Source: Cranoglanis bouderius (taxonomy: Eukaryota; Chordata; Actinopteri; Siluriformes; Cranoglanididae). Taken from it: a stretch of DNA of 64,000 bases. This document shows positions 38,010 through 50,499 of the stretch, one piece after another. Both the position numbers and the translations under genes were made by a program. The DNA lies in assembly GCA_023630585.1 (NCBI GenBank), contig CM042551.1, forward strand, positions 5,296,001 to 5,360,000. Reading direction: 5' to 3'. Position 1 is the stretch's first letter, and each line of letters begins with the position of its first letter. A model generated the notes under the pieces. It saw nothing but the letters and a program-made list of their open reading frames with translations. It was not told where the DNA came from and did no database searches.

Positions 38010-38857
38010 TTACTCAGGTTGCCTTTGTTTTATGTTGTATTTCGTTTGAAGATCTAAAACCATTTAGTATGAGATATACACAAAAACAGAAGAAATCAGG
38101 ATGGGGCTTTTTCACAGCACTAAGTAATAATAAGTAAAATGCACAGAGCCCTGACTGACTGGATTGGTAGCAAGGAAAAAGAAACAAAAAATGAGACATG
38201 AACACAGTGACACAAGTAAATTTATGAATAAAAATATAAGAACATAATGAGGCTTTTAATTAAAGGTATACATAAAAATGTAAGGAGTAATCGAGGTGTA
38301 ACTGTAGGAGTAAGAGTACCTATAAATTATTTTTTTCTCTGGTTAAATCAGATATTGTATTTGGTGGCCCTAACCATGTATATTCTAGCCAGCTCTTTCT
38401 GCACTCTTCCTATAATTTTACTGATCTTTTTTTTTTTTTTTTTTAACAATTTCCAAAGTCAATATTCTGCTGAAGGTCTCATAAAAAAGCAACCGAGACT
38501 AGGAGGAGGGAAAGAACAATAAAACAGGAGGAAAGGTGAGCGAATGACTTAATCATGACCGGTGCTGTAAAAAGTGACTCGAGGAAAATCGGAAATGACC
38601 CGTAGCGTGTCTGTCCGCCGGATATCTGACTCACGAGTAGGTCCACCTAATTGTTGCTTCATTGGTGTTTAAGTGTGCTGCGAATTAGAGCTTTGATTCA
38701 GCCAAGGCACATCAAATGAGACGGAAATTGGAATGAGCGGCGCTGGGAGAAATCTGCATACGCTGCCACGGAGATAAAATATTCCTTCTCATTTCGCTAA
38801 AACATGCACAGGCAGAATTCAGGAAGCTATAGTACAATTCGACTGGATAACACTAGC

Positions 38858-38898
<41 letters not shown>

Positions 38899-39186
38899 TA
38901 AATGAGGCTCTAAAATCAGCAGGTATCTGTGTTGAATAAAAGATGAGCCTGTAACATCCTCTATGCTCTGTGCTTGTAACATCATGTGTCCTCTCTTGCT
39001 CCATATTGTCTCTTTGTCTTATGTGCATTAATGCAGGCTGATTCTCAGAGAGAGAGAGAGAGAGAGAGATATTGGAGTGATATATAGAGAGAGAAGTTTC
39101 AATGGCATAAGCAAAACTCTAACAGGTATCTATTCATTCAGGGGTGGCCTTATGCAAACCTGTTATAGACAGCTATGAGCCTGTGT

Positions 39187-39233
<47 letters not shown>

Positions 39234-39530
39234 TCCACATTAAAAAAAGGGAAAGATCCATGGCTGCTCTGTGAGCATGCAACCAGCCCAGCATGCGACA
39301 ATGTTTAATTAAGACTTACAGCCAAGCAGCCAATCTGACAGCTGCTTCATACGCAGCCAATTAAAGGAAGCAGCAGCCCTCCCTTCCACTGCAGCTAGAC
39401 CTGTAACAACAACATTTATTATCATAATACACGTCCACGTTCTGCACTCATCCCCTACATCTCCCGCCCACAGGCTCATCCAGCACTTTTGAGAACTCAC
39501 TACACGACTGAACACTCAACTACTCTGCAA
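38010..39530. other. downstream intergenic sequence with microsatellites
   Basis: (TG)n at 38861-38897, (GA)n at 39046-39069 and 39191-39230. No exon recognised. Bases 38690-38810 look unique. Confidence 0.45.
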
Positions 39531-39539
39531 ATTCTACAT

Positions 39540-40125
39540 ATTCATACCACAGCATTGCTGAATTCTCAAATCTGATTGGTCAGATTCATTTTCTGTAACT
39601 GTTCCAGCTGCAAGGCAAATGCCAGGGTTATATTAACGCGCTCGTGCTAATACGTTACCGTTTCTATAGTAACAGCTCATTCACGGGGACTCGTATGACA
39701 GAATCTCTAATGCAAACTAATACTAATAATGAATGGATAAAAAATGTGTTGTTATGTAACAAAGAAAAATGTGCAGTATAATCATTGATATCAGGATGTT
39801 TTCTGTAAGATGTCTGTTTAACTTTTTATTGAAAGAGTTGGATTTTCAGTACCATGCTGCATATTTTTTTTTTGCATCTGAGTAACTTCTAGAGAAAGAA
39901 AACATAGGGGTTGGTGAGGGAACGAGTGTTTAGAGTTGCTATAAAGTAAGTGCTAATAGGAACGAAGTTGTTTCATGGACATTCCACAAAATGAAATGTA
40001 ACTATATATGAGTAAAAAGGTACTGTTGTAATATAAGAGAAGTAAAACACCTCAGGACATGCTGTTATAGGAAAATAATCAACTTTAGGTGGTAAAAGTA
40101 AGCCAGGTTCACAATGGGCCACATC
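39540..40125 (-). repeat. family A repeat, long copy
   Basis: On the + strand it runs GAATTCTCAAATCTGATTGG, TTTCTATAGTAACAGCTCAT, AGTAAAACACCTCAGGACAT, GTTATAGGAAAATAATCAAC, TTTAGGTGGTAAAAGTAAGC. It is close in length and order to the inverted form of 61930-62485. No coding frame. Possibly a non-autonomous DNA element. Confidence 0.65.
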
Positions 40126-41215
40126 ATTTTCTTTTTATTATTTTTTATTTATTTTATTACTTACGTATTGAACATTCATTCTTGATCATTATCTAACTGA
40201 TAAATACAACATAGCGTCCTCTGATACACCATCTATAAATGAAAACAGCACTCCCACCTGATTGTAACTGGAGTGTAACACAGAAGCCAGCTTATTCAAA
40301 CTGGGACGACTATCCCTGAACAAACGACAAGGTCTGTGACACCACCTATTCTTGTCTTGTGTCAAAAACAATGACAAATAGCCTATTTGTCCACAAACTG
40401 CTCTCTCTCTCTCTCTCTCTCCCTGGTGTTCTCCACTATCATTTTTTATAGACTGTCTGCAGTGCCTAAGCTGGCGCACAGGATTATGGGATATGTAGGA
40501 TGTGTAGGACAGCAAAGGATATAGAGTATGTATGCTGAGGTTTAAAAAAAATGTAAATGTAAGTGTGTATGAAAGTATTCTATGCAAATGTTTGGTAATT
40601 TTAAGAAAGACATACTATAAGGATTTTTTTGTATTTGTTTAATAAATCTTAAATTAGATTATGGCTTTAAGAGCTCTAAAACCATAAGCAGCAGAAATCA
40701 CATGACATTGGCATTTAAAATACAATAGTTTTTATAACAAAGTTTTAATAAAGTGTTTATTGCACATTATCCCAGATAATAGTGGAATTATCAGTTATGT
40801 TCACATAACAGCTCTCCAGTTATGTAGCAATACAGCTATTAATGAATAAAGACTTGTACAGTGACGAAACCATATCAAATGTGATCTTTATTAAAGGAAG
40901 ACCTTAAATAAGCCCTTACTGTACATGTGTTCCTTAAAATAAACCAAACTTTTGATTCAGATGTCAAGACTCTGAGTGCAGGCTGTGAGAGTTGATTAGC
41001 TCAGAAATTTACTAATCCAATTAAAAGTGCTCCAATTAAAACATTTAAATTAAAATGAGCTGAGTGAGCCTGAGCTTTCCTCAAACTTCTTATAGATCTT
41101 AATTAATTAAGATCGTTACAAATTTGTTAGAATTAAGAGAGATTCTACAAAGTCTGCAAGAGTGTAATACAGCACACTGAGAACGTGCATTAATGAGGGC
41201 TTCAGTCTGCAAAAG
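40126..41215. other. intergenic AT-rich sequence
   Basis: A short (CT)n run lies at 40400-40422. No exon or repeat recognised. Confidence 0.4.
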
Positions 41216-41267
41216 AAAGAAACAAACAAACAAAGATATGAAGGAAAAAAGAAAGATAAAATATTGA

Positions 41268-41310
<43 letters not shown>

Positions 41311-41436
41311 GAAAGAAGAAAGAAAAGGTAATGAAGGAAGGAAGGAAAGAAAGAACCAAAGAAAGAGATTAAAGAAAGAAAAAAGAAAAAGTAATGAAGG
41401 AAGGAAAAAAGAAAGAAAAAAGTATTGAAAGAATGA

Positions 41437-41475
<39 letters not shown>

Positions 41476-41550
41476 GAAGAAAGAAAGGAAGAAAGAAAAA
41501 GTAATGAAGGAAGGAAAAAAGAAAGAAAAAGTAATGAAGGAAAGAAAGAT

Positions 41551-41589
<39 letters not shown>

Positions 41590-41624
41590 AAAAGTAATGA
41601 AGGAAGGAAGGAAAGAAAGAATGA

Positions 41625-41676
<52 letters not shown>

Positions 41677-41707
41677 AAAAGTAATGAAGAAAGAAAGAAA
41701 GACAGGA

Positions 41708-41763
<56 letters not shown>

Positions 41764-41850
41764 AAAAGTAATGAAGGAAGGAAAAAAGAAAGAAAAAGTA
41801 ATGAAGGAAAGAAAAAAGAAAGAAAAAGTAATGAAGGAAGGAAGGAAGGA

Positions 41851-41906
<56 letters not shown>

Positions 41907-42006
41907 AAAAGTAATGAAGAAAGAAAGAAAGAAAGAAAGAGAAAGAAAGAAAGAAAAAAGAAAAAGTAATGAAGGAAGGAAAAAAGAAAGAAAAAGTAAT
42001 GAAGGA

Positions 42007-42058
<52 letters not shown>

Positions 42059-42169
42059 AAAAAGTAATGAAGGAAGGAAAAAAGAAAGAAAAAGTAATGA
42101 AGGAAAGAAAGAAAGGAAAAAAGAAAAAGTAATGAAGGAAGGAAAAAAGAAAGAAAACGTAATGAAGGA

Positions 42170-42205
<36 letters not shown>

Positions 42206-42376
42206 AAAAAGTAATGAAGGAAGGAAAAAAGAAAGAAAAAGTAATGAAGGAAAGAAAAAAGAAAGAAAGAAAGAAAGAAAGGAAAAAAGAAAGAAAAAGT
42301 AATGAAGGAAGGAAGGAAAGAAAGAAAGAAAGAAAGAAAGACAGGAAAGAAAGAAAGAAAGAAAGAAAGAAAGAAG
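41216..42376. repeat. GAAA-type purine array with recurring spacers, ~1.2 kb
   Basis: Blocks of (GAAA)n are separated about 19 times by a spacer containing GTAATGAAGG, often followed by AAGGAAAAAAGAAAGAAAAA. Apart from the spacer Ts and two Cs (near 41702 and 42341) the + strand is purine only. Purine-rich sequence continues to about 42600. Open frames across it (up to 500 codons of Leu/Ser/Phe on the minus strand) are artefacts of the repeat. Confidence 0.95.
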
Positions 42377-42639
42377 TGGAAAGGATGGAAGGACAGAAGG
42401 AAAGAGAGAGAGATAAAGGAACAAAGAATAAAAAGAAACAAATGAAAGGAAAAAATAGGAAAGAAAGAAAGAAACAAGAGAAAGAGAGAGAGGGATAAAG
42501 AACTAAAAAATAGAGATAAAGAATAAAAAAGGGATTGAAGGAAAGAAAAATGAAAAAGAAAGCAAGAAAGAATGATGGAAAGAAAGAATGAAAGAATGAA
42601 TGAACAGTGTACTTGCACCCAGAAACAGAAGAGTATAGA

Positions 42640-43309
42640 ATATGTGATGAAACTACACTAGTGTCACAGACACATTATAAAACTATACATTTTTTACTCG
42701 GCATTCTTCCACAATGAAATTTTTCTCATTTCACCTCTAAAGACTAGCTCTCCCTCTGTTTTCTTTTCACCCTAAACCCTCCGTCTTCTCTAATCCTGCC
42801 ATTACGCCCATGTCCTCTGACACTGCAAGCTCATCTCAGGCCTGAAAAGTCTTGGGGTGAGATAAAGGTGTGTGGAACAGAGAGAGGCAGAGCTTCATTA
42901 CGTTTTCCCTCCACTCATTATGTCGGTGGAAATGAGGCACAGTAAATGGCTCTTTAATTATGTTTCTTAAACTCCTGTTGATTTGGTTCCCCCGCACTAA
43001 GCTGATTAAGTCCCTGATTTGTGAAGGACGGTAAGAAATGAAATCTCCTCCTCTGTGGACGAGGGTCATTTGCTTTCATGGCAGCACCATCGCATACCGT
43101 ATCTACGGAGCATGGCTGATTTCATACACTCGATGAGGTCTTAATATGGTAAAGGTTCATTAACCTGAATGCGTTTACATGCATATTAATAACATTAATG
43201 CACGTATATGATTTCGGCTGGTACCAAGTTATTCAAGTGGTCATGCAAACAGCATGCAATGAGGCGCTAAATGGGATTAAAGATGATTTCTTGTCCCTGG
43301 AGCCTCATT
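42640..43309. other. unique intergenic sequence
   Basis: No exon recognised. Bases 42950-43060 (TTAATTATG, CTGATTAAG, homeodomain-like TAAT cores) might be regulatory; guess only. Confidence 0.35.
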
Positions 43310-43604
43310 TATTCATCCCTTCATTCTTTATTCTCAGCTTTATCTTAGTCAGGGCTGTGCTGGATCCAGAGTCTATCCTGATAACACTGGGATACACTGG
43401 GAATACACCCTGGATGGAACACCAGCCTCTTAAGTGACCAATCCAAGTACCAGCATGTTTTTGTGAGGTAGGAGGAAAACAGAGGAAATGGAGGAAACCT
43501 CACAGACATGGGGAGAACATGCGAAAATCAGCACAGACAGTAACCTGAGCTCAAGATTGTACCAGGTTGTGTACCTGGAGCTGAGGCCATTGTGCCACCT
43601 CACA
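43310..43604 (-). mobile_element. Merman-like SINE, minus strand
   Basis: CAGCTTTATCTTAGTCAGGG, GGGAATACACCCTGGATGG, GTAGGAGGAAAACAGAGG and GAACATGCGAAAATCAGCAC, ending at a degraded head (CATTGTGCCACCTCAC). Confidence 0.75.
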
Positions 43605-43769
43605 CAAATCAGAATAATCATAAATGTGGATGTATAATTATTTAATTGTTTTAAATGATTAATAATTGGTAAATCATATTTTGTATTTGGCATCAAAAGA
43701 AAATAGATTTTCTTTGTTTTTTTGTTTGTTTGCCTATTATCTATTGGGAATTTAATATTCTGTCTAAAC

Positions 43770-44150
43770 TGTTAAAGCACAGGGTGTTTAAATTCCCTGT
43801 GAAGTGCCTTGAAAAACGTAGCATTATTCGATGTTTTGAAGTAATTGGGACATATCAAGTGGCTCCTCCCCCTTTTTAAACCTACAACTGTTGGGGGGGG
43901 GGCACTTCAGACTCTAGAGTGCATTTGACTGGACAGAAAGTCTGATGAGAAACTGAAGTGCAGAATGATGTCATCAAAATTGTTGATCCGTATTGGTAGT
44001 ACAGACAGACTGTAAATTTTGAATGCATGAATCTTGTAAATGCAAATTTTGTCATTGTTTTGGACCACACTAGCTCATAGATAACCTTAAGGCTGAGATA
44101 TTCATGCTAAAAGCCACAAAACATCCATTTTGATTTCATGGGGACTTTAA
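43770..44150. repeat. unclassified dispersed repeat
   Basis: One end carries GTTAAAGCACAGGGTGTTTA, the other CATGGGGACTTTAAGTG, with weakly inverted ends. A partial relative is at 23080. No frames. Confidence 0.4.
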
Positions 44151-44229
44151 GTGATGGACAAAAAAAAAAATCATATTACAACAATTCTAAATAAACACAT
44201 ACTCTTTCACAACTTTCACACCAAATCCA

Positions 44230-44557
44230 AAAGATTTGTCAGCCATTTTTTCCCCAATTTTCTCCCCAATAAGGCATGCTTCGTCTGAGACATGTGAAGT
44301 CAGCCAACTGCTTATTTTCTCTTATTCTATTTATGCTCCGTCACAGAGCAGCGTAACACACTCAGAGGAAAACGCTATCCGCCCTCTTCCACATACATGA
44401 GCACACAGATGCCAACAATTGGCTAGTGGCACTGTGATTGACAGGAGAGAGAGAGTATGCCCCTCCCACCCAAAGAGAATGTCCAATTCTGCACTCTTGG
44501 ACTCCTGGCCACTGACAACTGTGACATTGTCAGAATTCGAACTCGCAATTGCCCAAT

Positions 44558-44562
<5 letters not shown>
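44230..44562 (+). repeat. dispersed repeat (family H), copy 1
   Basis: CCCAATAAGGCATGCTTCGT, CTGAGACATGTGAAGTCAGC, CATACATGAGCACACAGATG, GTGATTGACAGGAG and TCAGAATTCGAACTCGC match the outer repeat at 54300-55090. Confidence 0.55.
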
Positions 44563-44564
<2 letters not shown>

Positions 44565-44603
<39 letters not shown>

Positions 44604-44640
44604 TTTATTGATCCCAAGGAGAAATTTGGGTGACATTTTT
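44565..44640. repeat. (GA)n and LINE-type 3' end
   Basis: A 33-nt (GA)n precedes TACTTTATTGATCCCAAGGA, GAAATTTGGGTG, a 3' end shared by teleost LINE-derived repeats. Confidence 0.5.
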
Positions 44641-45340
44641 CAGTTGCGCTCAGCCATTATATTGTTTTTAAACATATTTGTTTTCTGCACTGTGTTTCAG
44701 TTGCATTAAAAACTGACCGACCAATAAGAAAAATAGAAATTAAAATGAGAAAACTAGAAAAAAAAAGTTCTAATTACATGATCCTGACTTAATGATGCCA
44801 TCCTTCTATAAAATGTCCTTGTAGTTCTTGTATGGTCATGTGGTGTGCCATCGTTCAGCAATGACTCACATTACTTTATTTCAATACCTCTGCACACAGG
44901 TCACGTTCTAACAAAAAAAAAAAAAAAAACAGGTGAGAAGTCATCTTCAGACCTGCCACTCAACATTTACAGGGACCTGTGATGTAAATTGATGATTTTT
45001 TTACCAAGACAAATTATTATTATTTATTTATTTATTTATTTATTTTGACTGACAGACCTAATCATATGCATTTTTCAGCATGTGTGAAACAAAATCATTT
45101 TGTCAGTCACTCACTGGCAGTGAATAAAAGTATGCCATGAGGGAAAGAAGTGAGGGTGGAACTAGCATACTGATATACAGGGAAGAAATGTTCATATAGA
45201 GACTTCTCAGACTTTTTAGGACTAAAAAATGTGTGATTTGTTTATGTTTATGATAATGTTCTCTGATCACATTTGATAAATTGCTTAGAATCTAGCATAT
45301 AAATCTGGTTATTCAGTGTATACATATAAGTGTATGTACA

Positions 45341-45346
45341 GTATAC

Positions 45347-45385
<39 letters not shown>
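45341..45385. repeat. (GT)n(AT)n compound microsatellite
   Basis: GT units switch to AT units just before a SINE fragment. Confidence 0.8.
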
Positions 45386-45399
45386 AATATATATCTGAT

Positions 45400-45660
45400 C
45401 TGCGTGTTCTCCCCATGCTTCGGTTTACTCCAGGTACTCTGGTTTTCTCCCCAGTCTAAAGGCATGCACTATAGGCTGATTGGCATCTCTAAATTGTCTG
45501 TAGTGTGTGAATGGGTGTGTGAATGTGTGTATGATTGTGCCCTGTGATGGGTTGGCACCACGTCCAGGGTGTCCCCCGCCTTGTGCCCCAAGTCCCTTGG
45601 CTCCAGGCTCCCCGCGACCCTGTGTAGGTTATGCGGTACATGGATGAATGGATGGATTGA
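45400..45660 (+). mobile_element. Mermaid/V-SINE-type SINE, 5'-truncated
   Basis: GTGTTCTCCCCATGCTTCGG, GCTGATTGGCATCTCTAAAT, GATGGGTTGGCACCACGTCC and a degraded GGAT tail. Confidence 0.8.
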
Positions 45661-45674
45661 TAGTCCATGTGAGA

Positions 45675-45825
45675 AAACTGCTGTGGTATGAGAAGAATAA
45701 AACACTTCAGGATGTGCTGTTATAGAAAAATAATCAACTTCGGGGTGGTGACTCTTTCACATTGGACTGCTTCATACTAACCCATCACTGGTTATTTATT
45801 CTATAACGTTACAGTGTTTTATTCC
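45675..45825. repeat. two family A ends, head to head
   Basis: GAATAAAACACTTCAGGATG and GTTATAGAAAAATAATCAAC, then inverted TTCTATAACG and GTGTTTTATTCC: an interrupted palindrome. Confidence 0.55.
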
Positions 45826-46565
45826 TTACCTTCATTTTTGTATAAATGTGTATTTTTGCAAGTAGTATCAGTTTTTTTTTTTTATATTTTTTTATTTTAT
45901 TTTTTAAATAAAAATAATTTGCAATTTTATCAACACAATTTTCTCCTTTGAAAGCTTTAGACATGCAATGGTTATGTATTTAGACTATTACTATAAACAT
46001 ATTGAATGGATTATTTTCCAAGTCTGATTTTTTTGTTGTTGTTTTCTTATTTTGTACATATAAACACACTGACTGTAGCAATATCCACCAGATAATGGAA
46101 GAAATCTCCTGTGTGGAGAGAAAGGTACCTTTCTATTTTCCTTTATTATATTTTGTGTTTTTTTTTGGTAGGACGCCCAGTCTTAATGTAGCTCTCTGTT
46201 AAGAGAAAGAAAGCCTGACAAGTAGCAATAATATAATTTTGCCTGCTTGCTCATGCAGCTCAATCAATAACATTTCAGCAAGATTTTAGCAGTGTCTGGA
46301 ACATTAATAATAACTACTGCGCACTCACACACAGTGACATTCAGATTCTGCTCACTACTTGCCCTGGACCTGAGGCTTAATGGTTTCAGGTTGCATTCCC
46401 CAGTCTTAATACATTTCTAACTCTCTCTCCCACTTGGTCTCTCACTCTCGCTGCCCTCCTCTTCTGCGCTCACGCTGGTTATGTCCCGCGAGACAGAGAG
46501 GGAAGGCAGGGAGGGAAATCTGCATTCAGACCCACCGACTGCTTCACTACATCTAGAAGGTGCCA

Positions 46566-46568
<3 letters not shown>

Positions 46569-46629
<61 letters not shown>
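46569..46629. repeat. (GT)n microsatellite
   Basis: About 30 pure GT units. Confidence 0.92.
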
Positions 46630-46633
<4 letters not shown>

Positions 46634-46799
46634 AGGAGGCTGTGCAGGTGTGTGGGGGCTGTGCCATGACAATATATCTACCTACACAAACAGCAAATGT
46701 GTTTCCTTATACTTATCTGCACATCAGATAGCATGAAGTGTTGGGAAAACAAAAAGGCATACAGATCAGGAGGAAAAATTCAGGGTGCCATTTTATACT

Positions 46800-47570
46800 A
46801 TTTGAGGAATAAAGCATTTGGGAGTGTGCCATTAAAGGAATAAAATCAACAGTGGGGTGGTGGGATGCGGCCTGACGTGAAGCAGAGTTACTATTACCAC
46901 TGTGAAGTGGATTGTTTTCCAATAGATAAATGGTTTATTCCTCTTGTACCACAGCAACTTGCGAATATAAATTTGCTTAATATAAATTTGATTAATTAGT
47001 ACCTTTGATCCATTTATGGCTACATTTAATGTTGTGCAATGTCCGTTAAACAAGTTCCTGTTATAGAATTATAGCAGCTATAAAGAGTCGTTCCCTTGCC
47101 AGTCTCTAATTTTTCTCTCTCTTGAAGTTAAAAAGTAAAAAAAAAATGCAGCTTATCATGTTACAGACAAACCAGCAAACGCAAACTCCTGAAGCCTCTC
47201 CCATGTCGGAAAACGTACGGACTTTTACAAAGCACTGACACTAGAGACTCCTTCCATAAACACTAAATAAACATCTGCTCACAAAAAAACTTCACTATAT
47301 CAACAATGATACACTTTTCTTTGTTAAATAGCAACACGTTTTGAATTAGTTCATTGGTAGACTTAGATTATGTTAAGTGTCTGTCATGAAAGTCCCTATG
47401 AATTAGCTGTCACTATAGAAACAATAATGTTTATAATAGAACCAGTGCATCAACATAAACGTATGATTTGTTCAAGCTGCAGTTGCAGGAAAATAGTTTA
47501 CATGGCGGTAACAGGCAGGCCACATAACCTATTACACCTATTACAGCACGTCCCCAAGTGTTTTATCGTT
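46800..47570 (+). repeat. family A repeat, longest copy, plus a partial second left end
   Basis: GAGGAATAAAGCATTTGGGA, GGCCTGACGTGAAGCAGAG, GTTTATTCCTCTTGTACCAC, GACACTAGAGACTCCTTCC and CACTATAGAAACAATAATG. At 47500-47570 a second left-end piece begins (TTACAGCACGTCCCCAAGTG). Confidence 0.65.
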
Positions 47571-47866
47571 ACATGAAATACATCTCATTTATTATGTCTG
47601 AATGAATTGTGCAGGAATATCAGACCTCTCAGAGATATGACCACTCAACCTCTTCCCTTAGGCTCAGGAAACTACTCAGCTGGTTTGTGCTCGAGTCCCA
47701 TGGTGACTCATGTAATGACAAATATAAGGATTTCTTTCCACATGAGCTGCTCTGTACATTAAGAAGAGCAGCGGACCGGTGGAGAAGAAATCTCCATTCT
47801 CACTCCAAACCAGAGATAAATGAGGACTCTGAGACACCGAGAGTTAGGCTAAAAGGCAGAGAAGGC

Positions 47867-47873
47867 GAGAGAG

Positions 47874-47917
<44 letters not shown>
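47867..47917. repeat. (GA)n microsatellite
   Basis: GA tract with two C interruptions near its start. Confidence 0.88.
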
Positions 47918-47919
<2 letters not shown>

Positions 47920-48242
47920 AGAGGGTAGGAGAGAGCAAGACAATGTGAGAACAGAAATAAATTATGGAGAAAGAGGAGACACAGAGAAGGTTAGAAACAG
48001 GGCAAATTCATACCTAGTATTGACATCTAATCTGTCCAAGTGGACAAGCTGGATAAGCACATATACTGAGGTTCTTACCTCTTCCCTTTTCCAGATTTAA
48101 ACTTTTTATAGTTTCCAGGTTCCTTTTTCATGCTAATTTGTAAATTGTATTAATACTGCTTTCACACTAGGAGTTTTTTTCTCAATCCCCAGCATACATT
48201 TTATGGGATGCAGCCGAGTGGAATGAGGCCATTTTTAAAACG

Positions 48243-49310
48243 CGCTGCACCTGTATATATATATATATATTCTAAAAAAAATAGAATATCGTGGAAAAGT
48301 TAATTATTTCCCATAATTTAATTCAAAAAGTGGAACTTTCATATATTCTAAAGTGAAATATTTCAAGCCTTTTTTTTGCGATTACGGCTTACAGCTCATG
48401 GAAATGAGATACTGGAAAAATCCAATATCTCAAAAATATTAGAATAAAGAATTTATAATACAGCAATGTGGACCTGAGAAGACTCTAATCAGCTAATTAA
48501 CTCAAAACACCTTTTTATTGAAAACACTGTTGCTCAGTGGTCCAAAGTCCTCTTTTCAGATGAAAGTAAATTTTGCATTTCATTTGGAAATCAAGGTCCC
48601 AGAGTCTGGAGGAAGATTGGAGAGTGAAGTTTCAACAGTCAGTGATGATTTGTGGTGCCATGTCATCTGCTGGTGTTGGTCCACTGTGTTTTCGAGAGTC
48701 GAGAGTCAATGCAGCGTCTACCAGGAGATTTTAGAGCACTTCATGCTTCCATCTGTTGACAAGCTTTATGGAGATGCTGATTTCCTTTTCCAGCAGGACT
48801 TGGCACCTGCCCACAGAGCCAAAACTACTAGTAACTGGTATCACTGTGCTTGATTGGCCAGCCAACTCGCCTGACCTGAATTTTGTCAAGAGGAAGATGA
48901 GAGACACCAGACCCAACAATACAGACGAGCTGAAGGCCGCTATCAAAGCAACCTGGGCTTCCATAACTCCTCAGCAGTGCCACAGGCTGATTGCCTCCAT
49001 GCCACGCCGCATTGTTGCAGTAATTCGTGCAAAAGGAGCCCCGACCAAGTATTCAGTGCATAAATTAATATACTTTTCAGAAGGTTGACATTTCTGTATT
49101 ATAAATTCTTTATCCTAATACTTTGAGATACTGGATTTTTGATTTCCATGAGCTGTAAGCCATAATCATCACAATTAAAACAAAAAAGGCTTGGAATATT
49201 TCACTTTATGTGTAATGAATGAAGAATATATGAAAGTTCCATATTGAAATGTTAAATTATGGAATAAAATTAACTTTTCCACGATATTCAAATTTTTCGA
49301 GATGCACCTG

Positions 49311-49313
<3 letters not shown>
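48243..49313 (+). mobile_element. Tc1-like transposon with long terminal repeats, internally deleted
   Basis: Both ends carry ATATCGTGGAAAAGTTAA-type sequence in inverse orientation (48288-48305 and 49270-49290) within long inverted repeats reaching about 48440 and 49110. The + strand has the C-terminal catalytic part of a transposase: SKVLFSDESK-like around 48545 and TVLDWPANSPDLNFVKRKMRD at about 48840-48900, ending AKGAPTKYS. The N-terminal DNA-binding region is deleted and frames are broken. AT microsatellites abut both ends. Confidence 0.8.
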
Positions 49314-49341
<28 letters not shown>

Positions 49342-49529
49342 TCCCCCGAAACCACCCCCCCCATTGACAATGAGGCCCTTGGAGACCAATTAGAGAATAC
49401 AAGGGTGTGGAGTTTAAAAAATGGTGATATAAACAACCCCACTAATACAGCTCCCATCAACTTTCAGCCGTCATTCAGTCCGTACAGGAATTTGCAAAGT
49501 TTTATTGTGACTGTTGTGACCCGAAACGT

Positions 49530-49880
49530 TTGATTTTGCTGTGGCTTTTTTTTTTCAAACTTTGTGATGCAACTTGTGCTTTTTTTCCCCAGCAAACTAC
49601 TTGAATTGGCAAAATCGCATTTGCATGAAATAGTTTTGCGCGGTCTTTCACAGTGATGTTTGTTGGCAAATGAGACCTTTTAGCTGTGCTCATGTTCGAT
49701 GCACATGAATCGATGAGGGCTTTGGCTGAATGCGCATTGTGATGATATGACATGACGCGTCTTGGCCCAAACCTGCGGAAAATCTTCGGTAATTTTGAAA
49801 AATTGCAAGCTCCTCTGTGAGCTTGCTTGATTTTGCATTATTTCTGCGGTCGCAAAATTGCTAAATCCTGGAGCGACTGG
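49530..49880 (+). repeat. family C dispersed repeat
   Basis: TTGATTTTGCTGTGGC, CTACTTGAATTGGCAAAATC, CACAGTGATGTTTGTTGGCA, GAAAAATTGCAAGCTCC and GCTTGATTTTGCATTATTTC. An inverted relative sits inside the 35290 element and a fragment at 12378. Confidence 0.6.
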
Positions 49881-50190
49881 TCATTGTGTGATAGCTTGAT
49901 GGATATTTTCAACAACCTGCAGAGAATAAATAGCAGAGCAAAGACTAACTGCCCTTAAGCTATTACATCATCAGACTAGCTAGTTAGTTAAAGCCTAACT
50001 AGATAAAAAGGTTTCTAGCTTAAAGGTGCAATGGTCTTTTTTTATATCTTACTAGTACAATTGTATGTAGAACATGATTTTTAAAAAAAAGATTAGAAGT
50101 GTATTATGTGGCTGAGAAAACCCAGTTTGGAAAGTCTGGAATGCTTGTTTGTTTTTGGATGGGCCTCATGTTGGTCATTTTATAGACACT

Positions 50191-50495
50191 CTGATGCTAA
50201 CATGCTAATAACGGAGCTTAGAGGTCCTAAGATCTTATTACAAAGAAAAAAGGACAGCGACAGCACTCAGGAACAGCCTCATAAATCATTATGAGCCAGA
50301 TTTTGCATGTTTATGGTGTTATAACTTGGCTTTCAAGCAGCTGAATGGACCATTTTTAACTTCTGATGCTAACATGCTAATACCGGTGCTTAGAGCATTT
50401 AAGAGCTTATTACGAAGCAGTGGCACCCATGAACATTCATTAGGAGCCACTTTTGTGTGTTTATAGTGTTATAGCTTTTAAGCAGTTGAATGTCC
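50191..50495 (+). repeat. two degenerate ~172-bp tandem units
   Basis: CTGATGCTAACATGCTAATA starts both (50191 and 50363), and each ends with TTTATNGTGTTATA and AAGCAGNTGAATG. Confidence 0.75.
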
Positions 50496-50499
50496 AAGT

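Noticed and set aside
41116..42618. 500-codon open frame on the minus strand, and similar long frames on both strands
   Set aside because: It is the translation of the GAAA-type array (Leu/Ser/Phe or Lys/Glu only). No domain or splice evidence.
47609..48100. 163-codon open frame
   Set aside because: Its second half is a (GA)n tract (Arg-Glu repeats) and the first half matches nothing known.
48756..49088. 110-codon transposase-like frame as a domesticated host gene
   Set aside because: Sits between intact-looking Tc1 terminal repeats, lacks the DNA-binding half and has no sign of preserved reading frame upstream.
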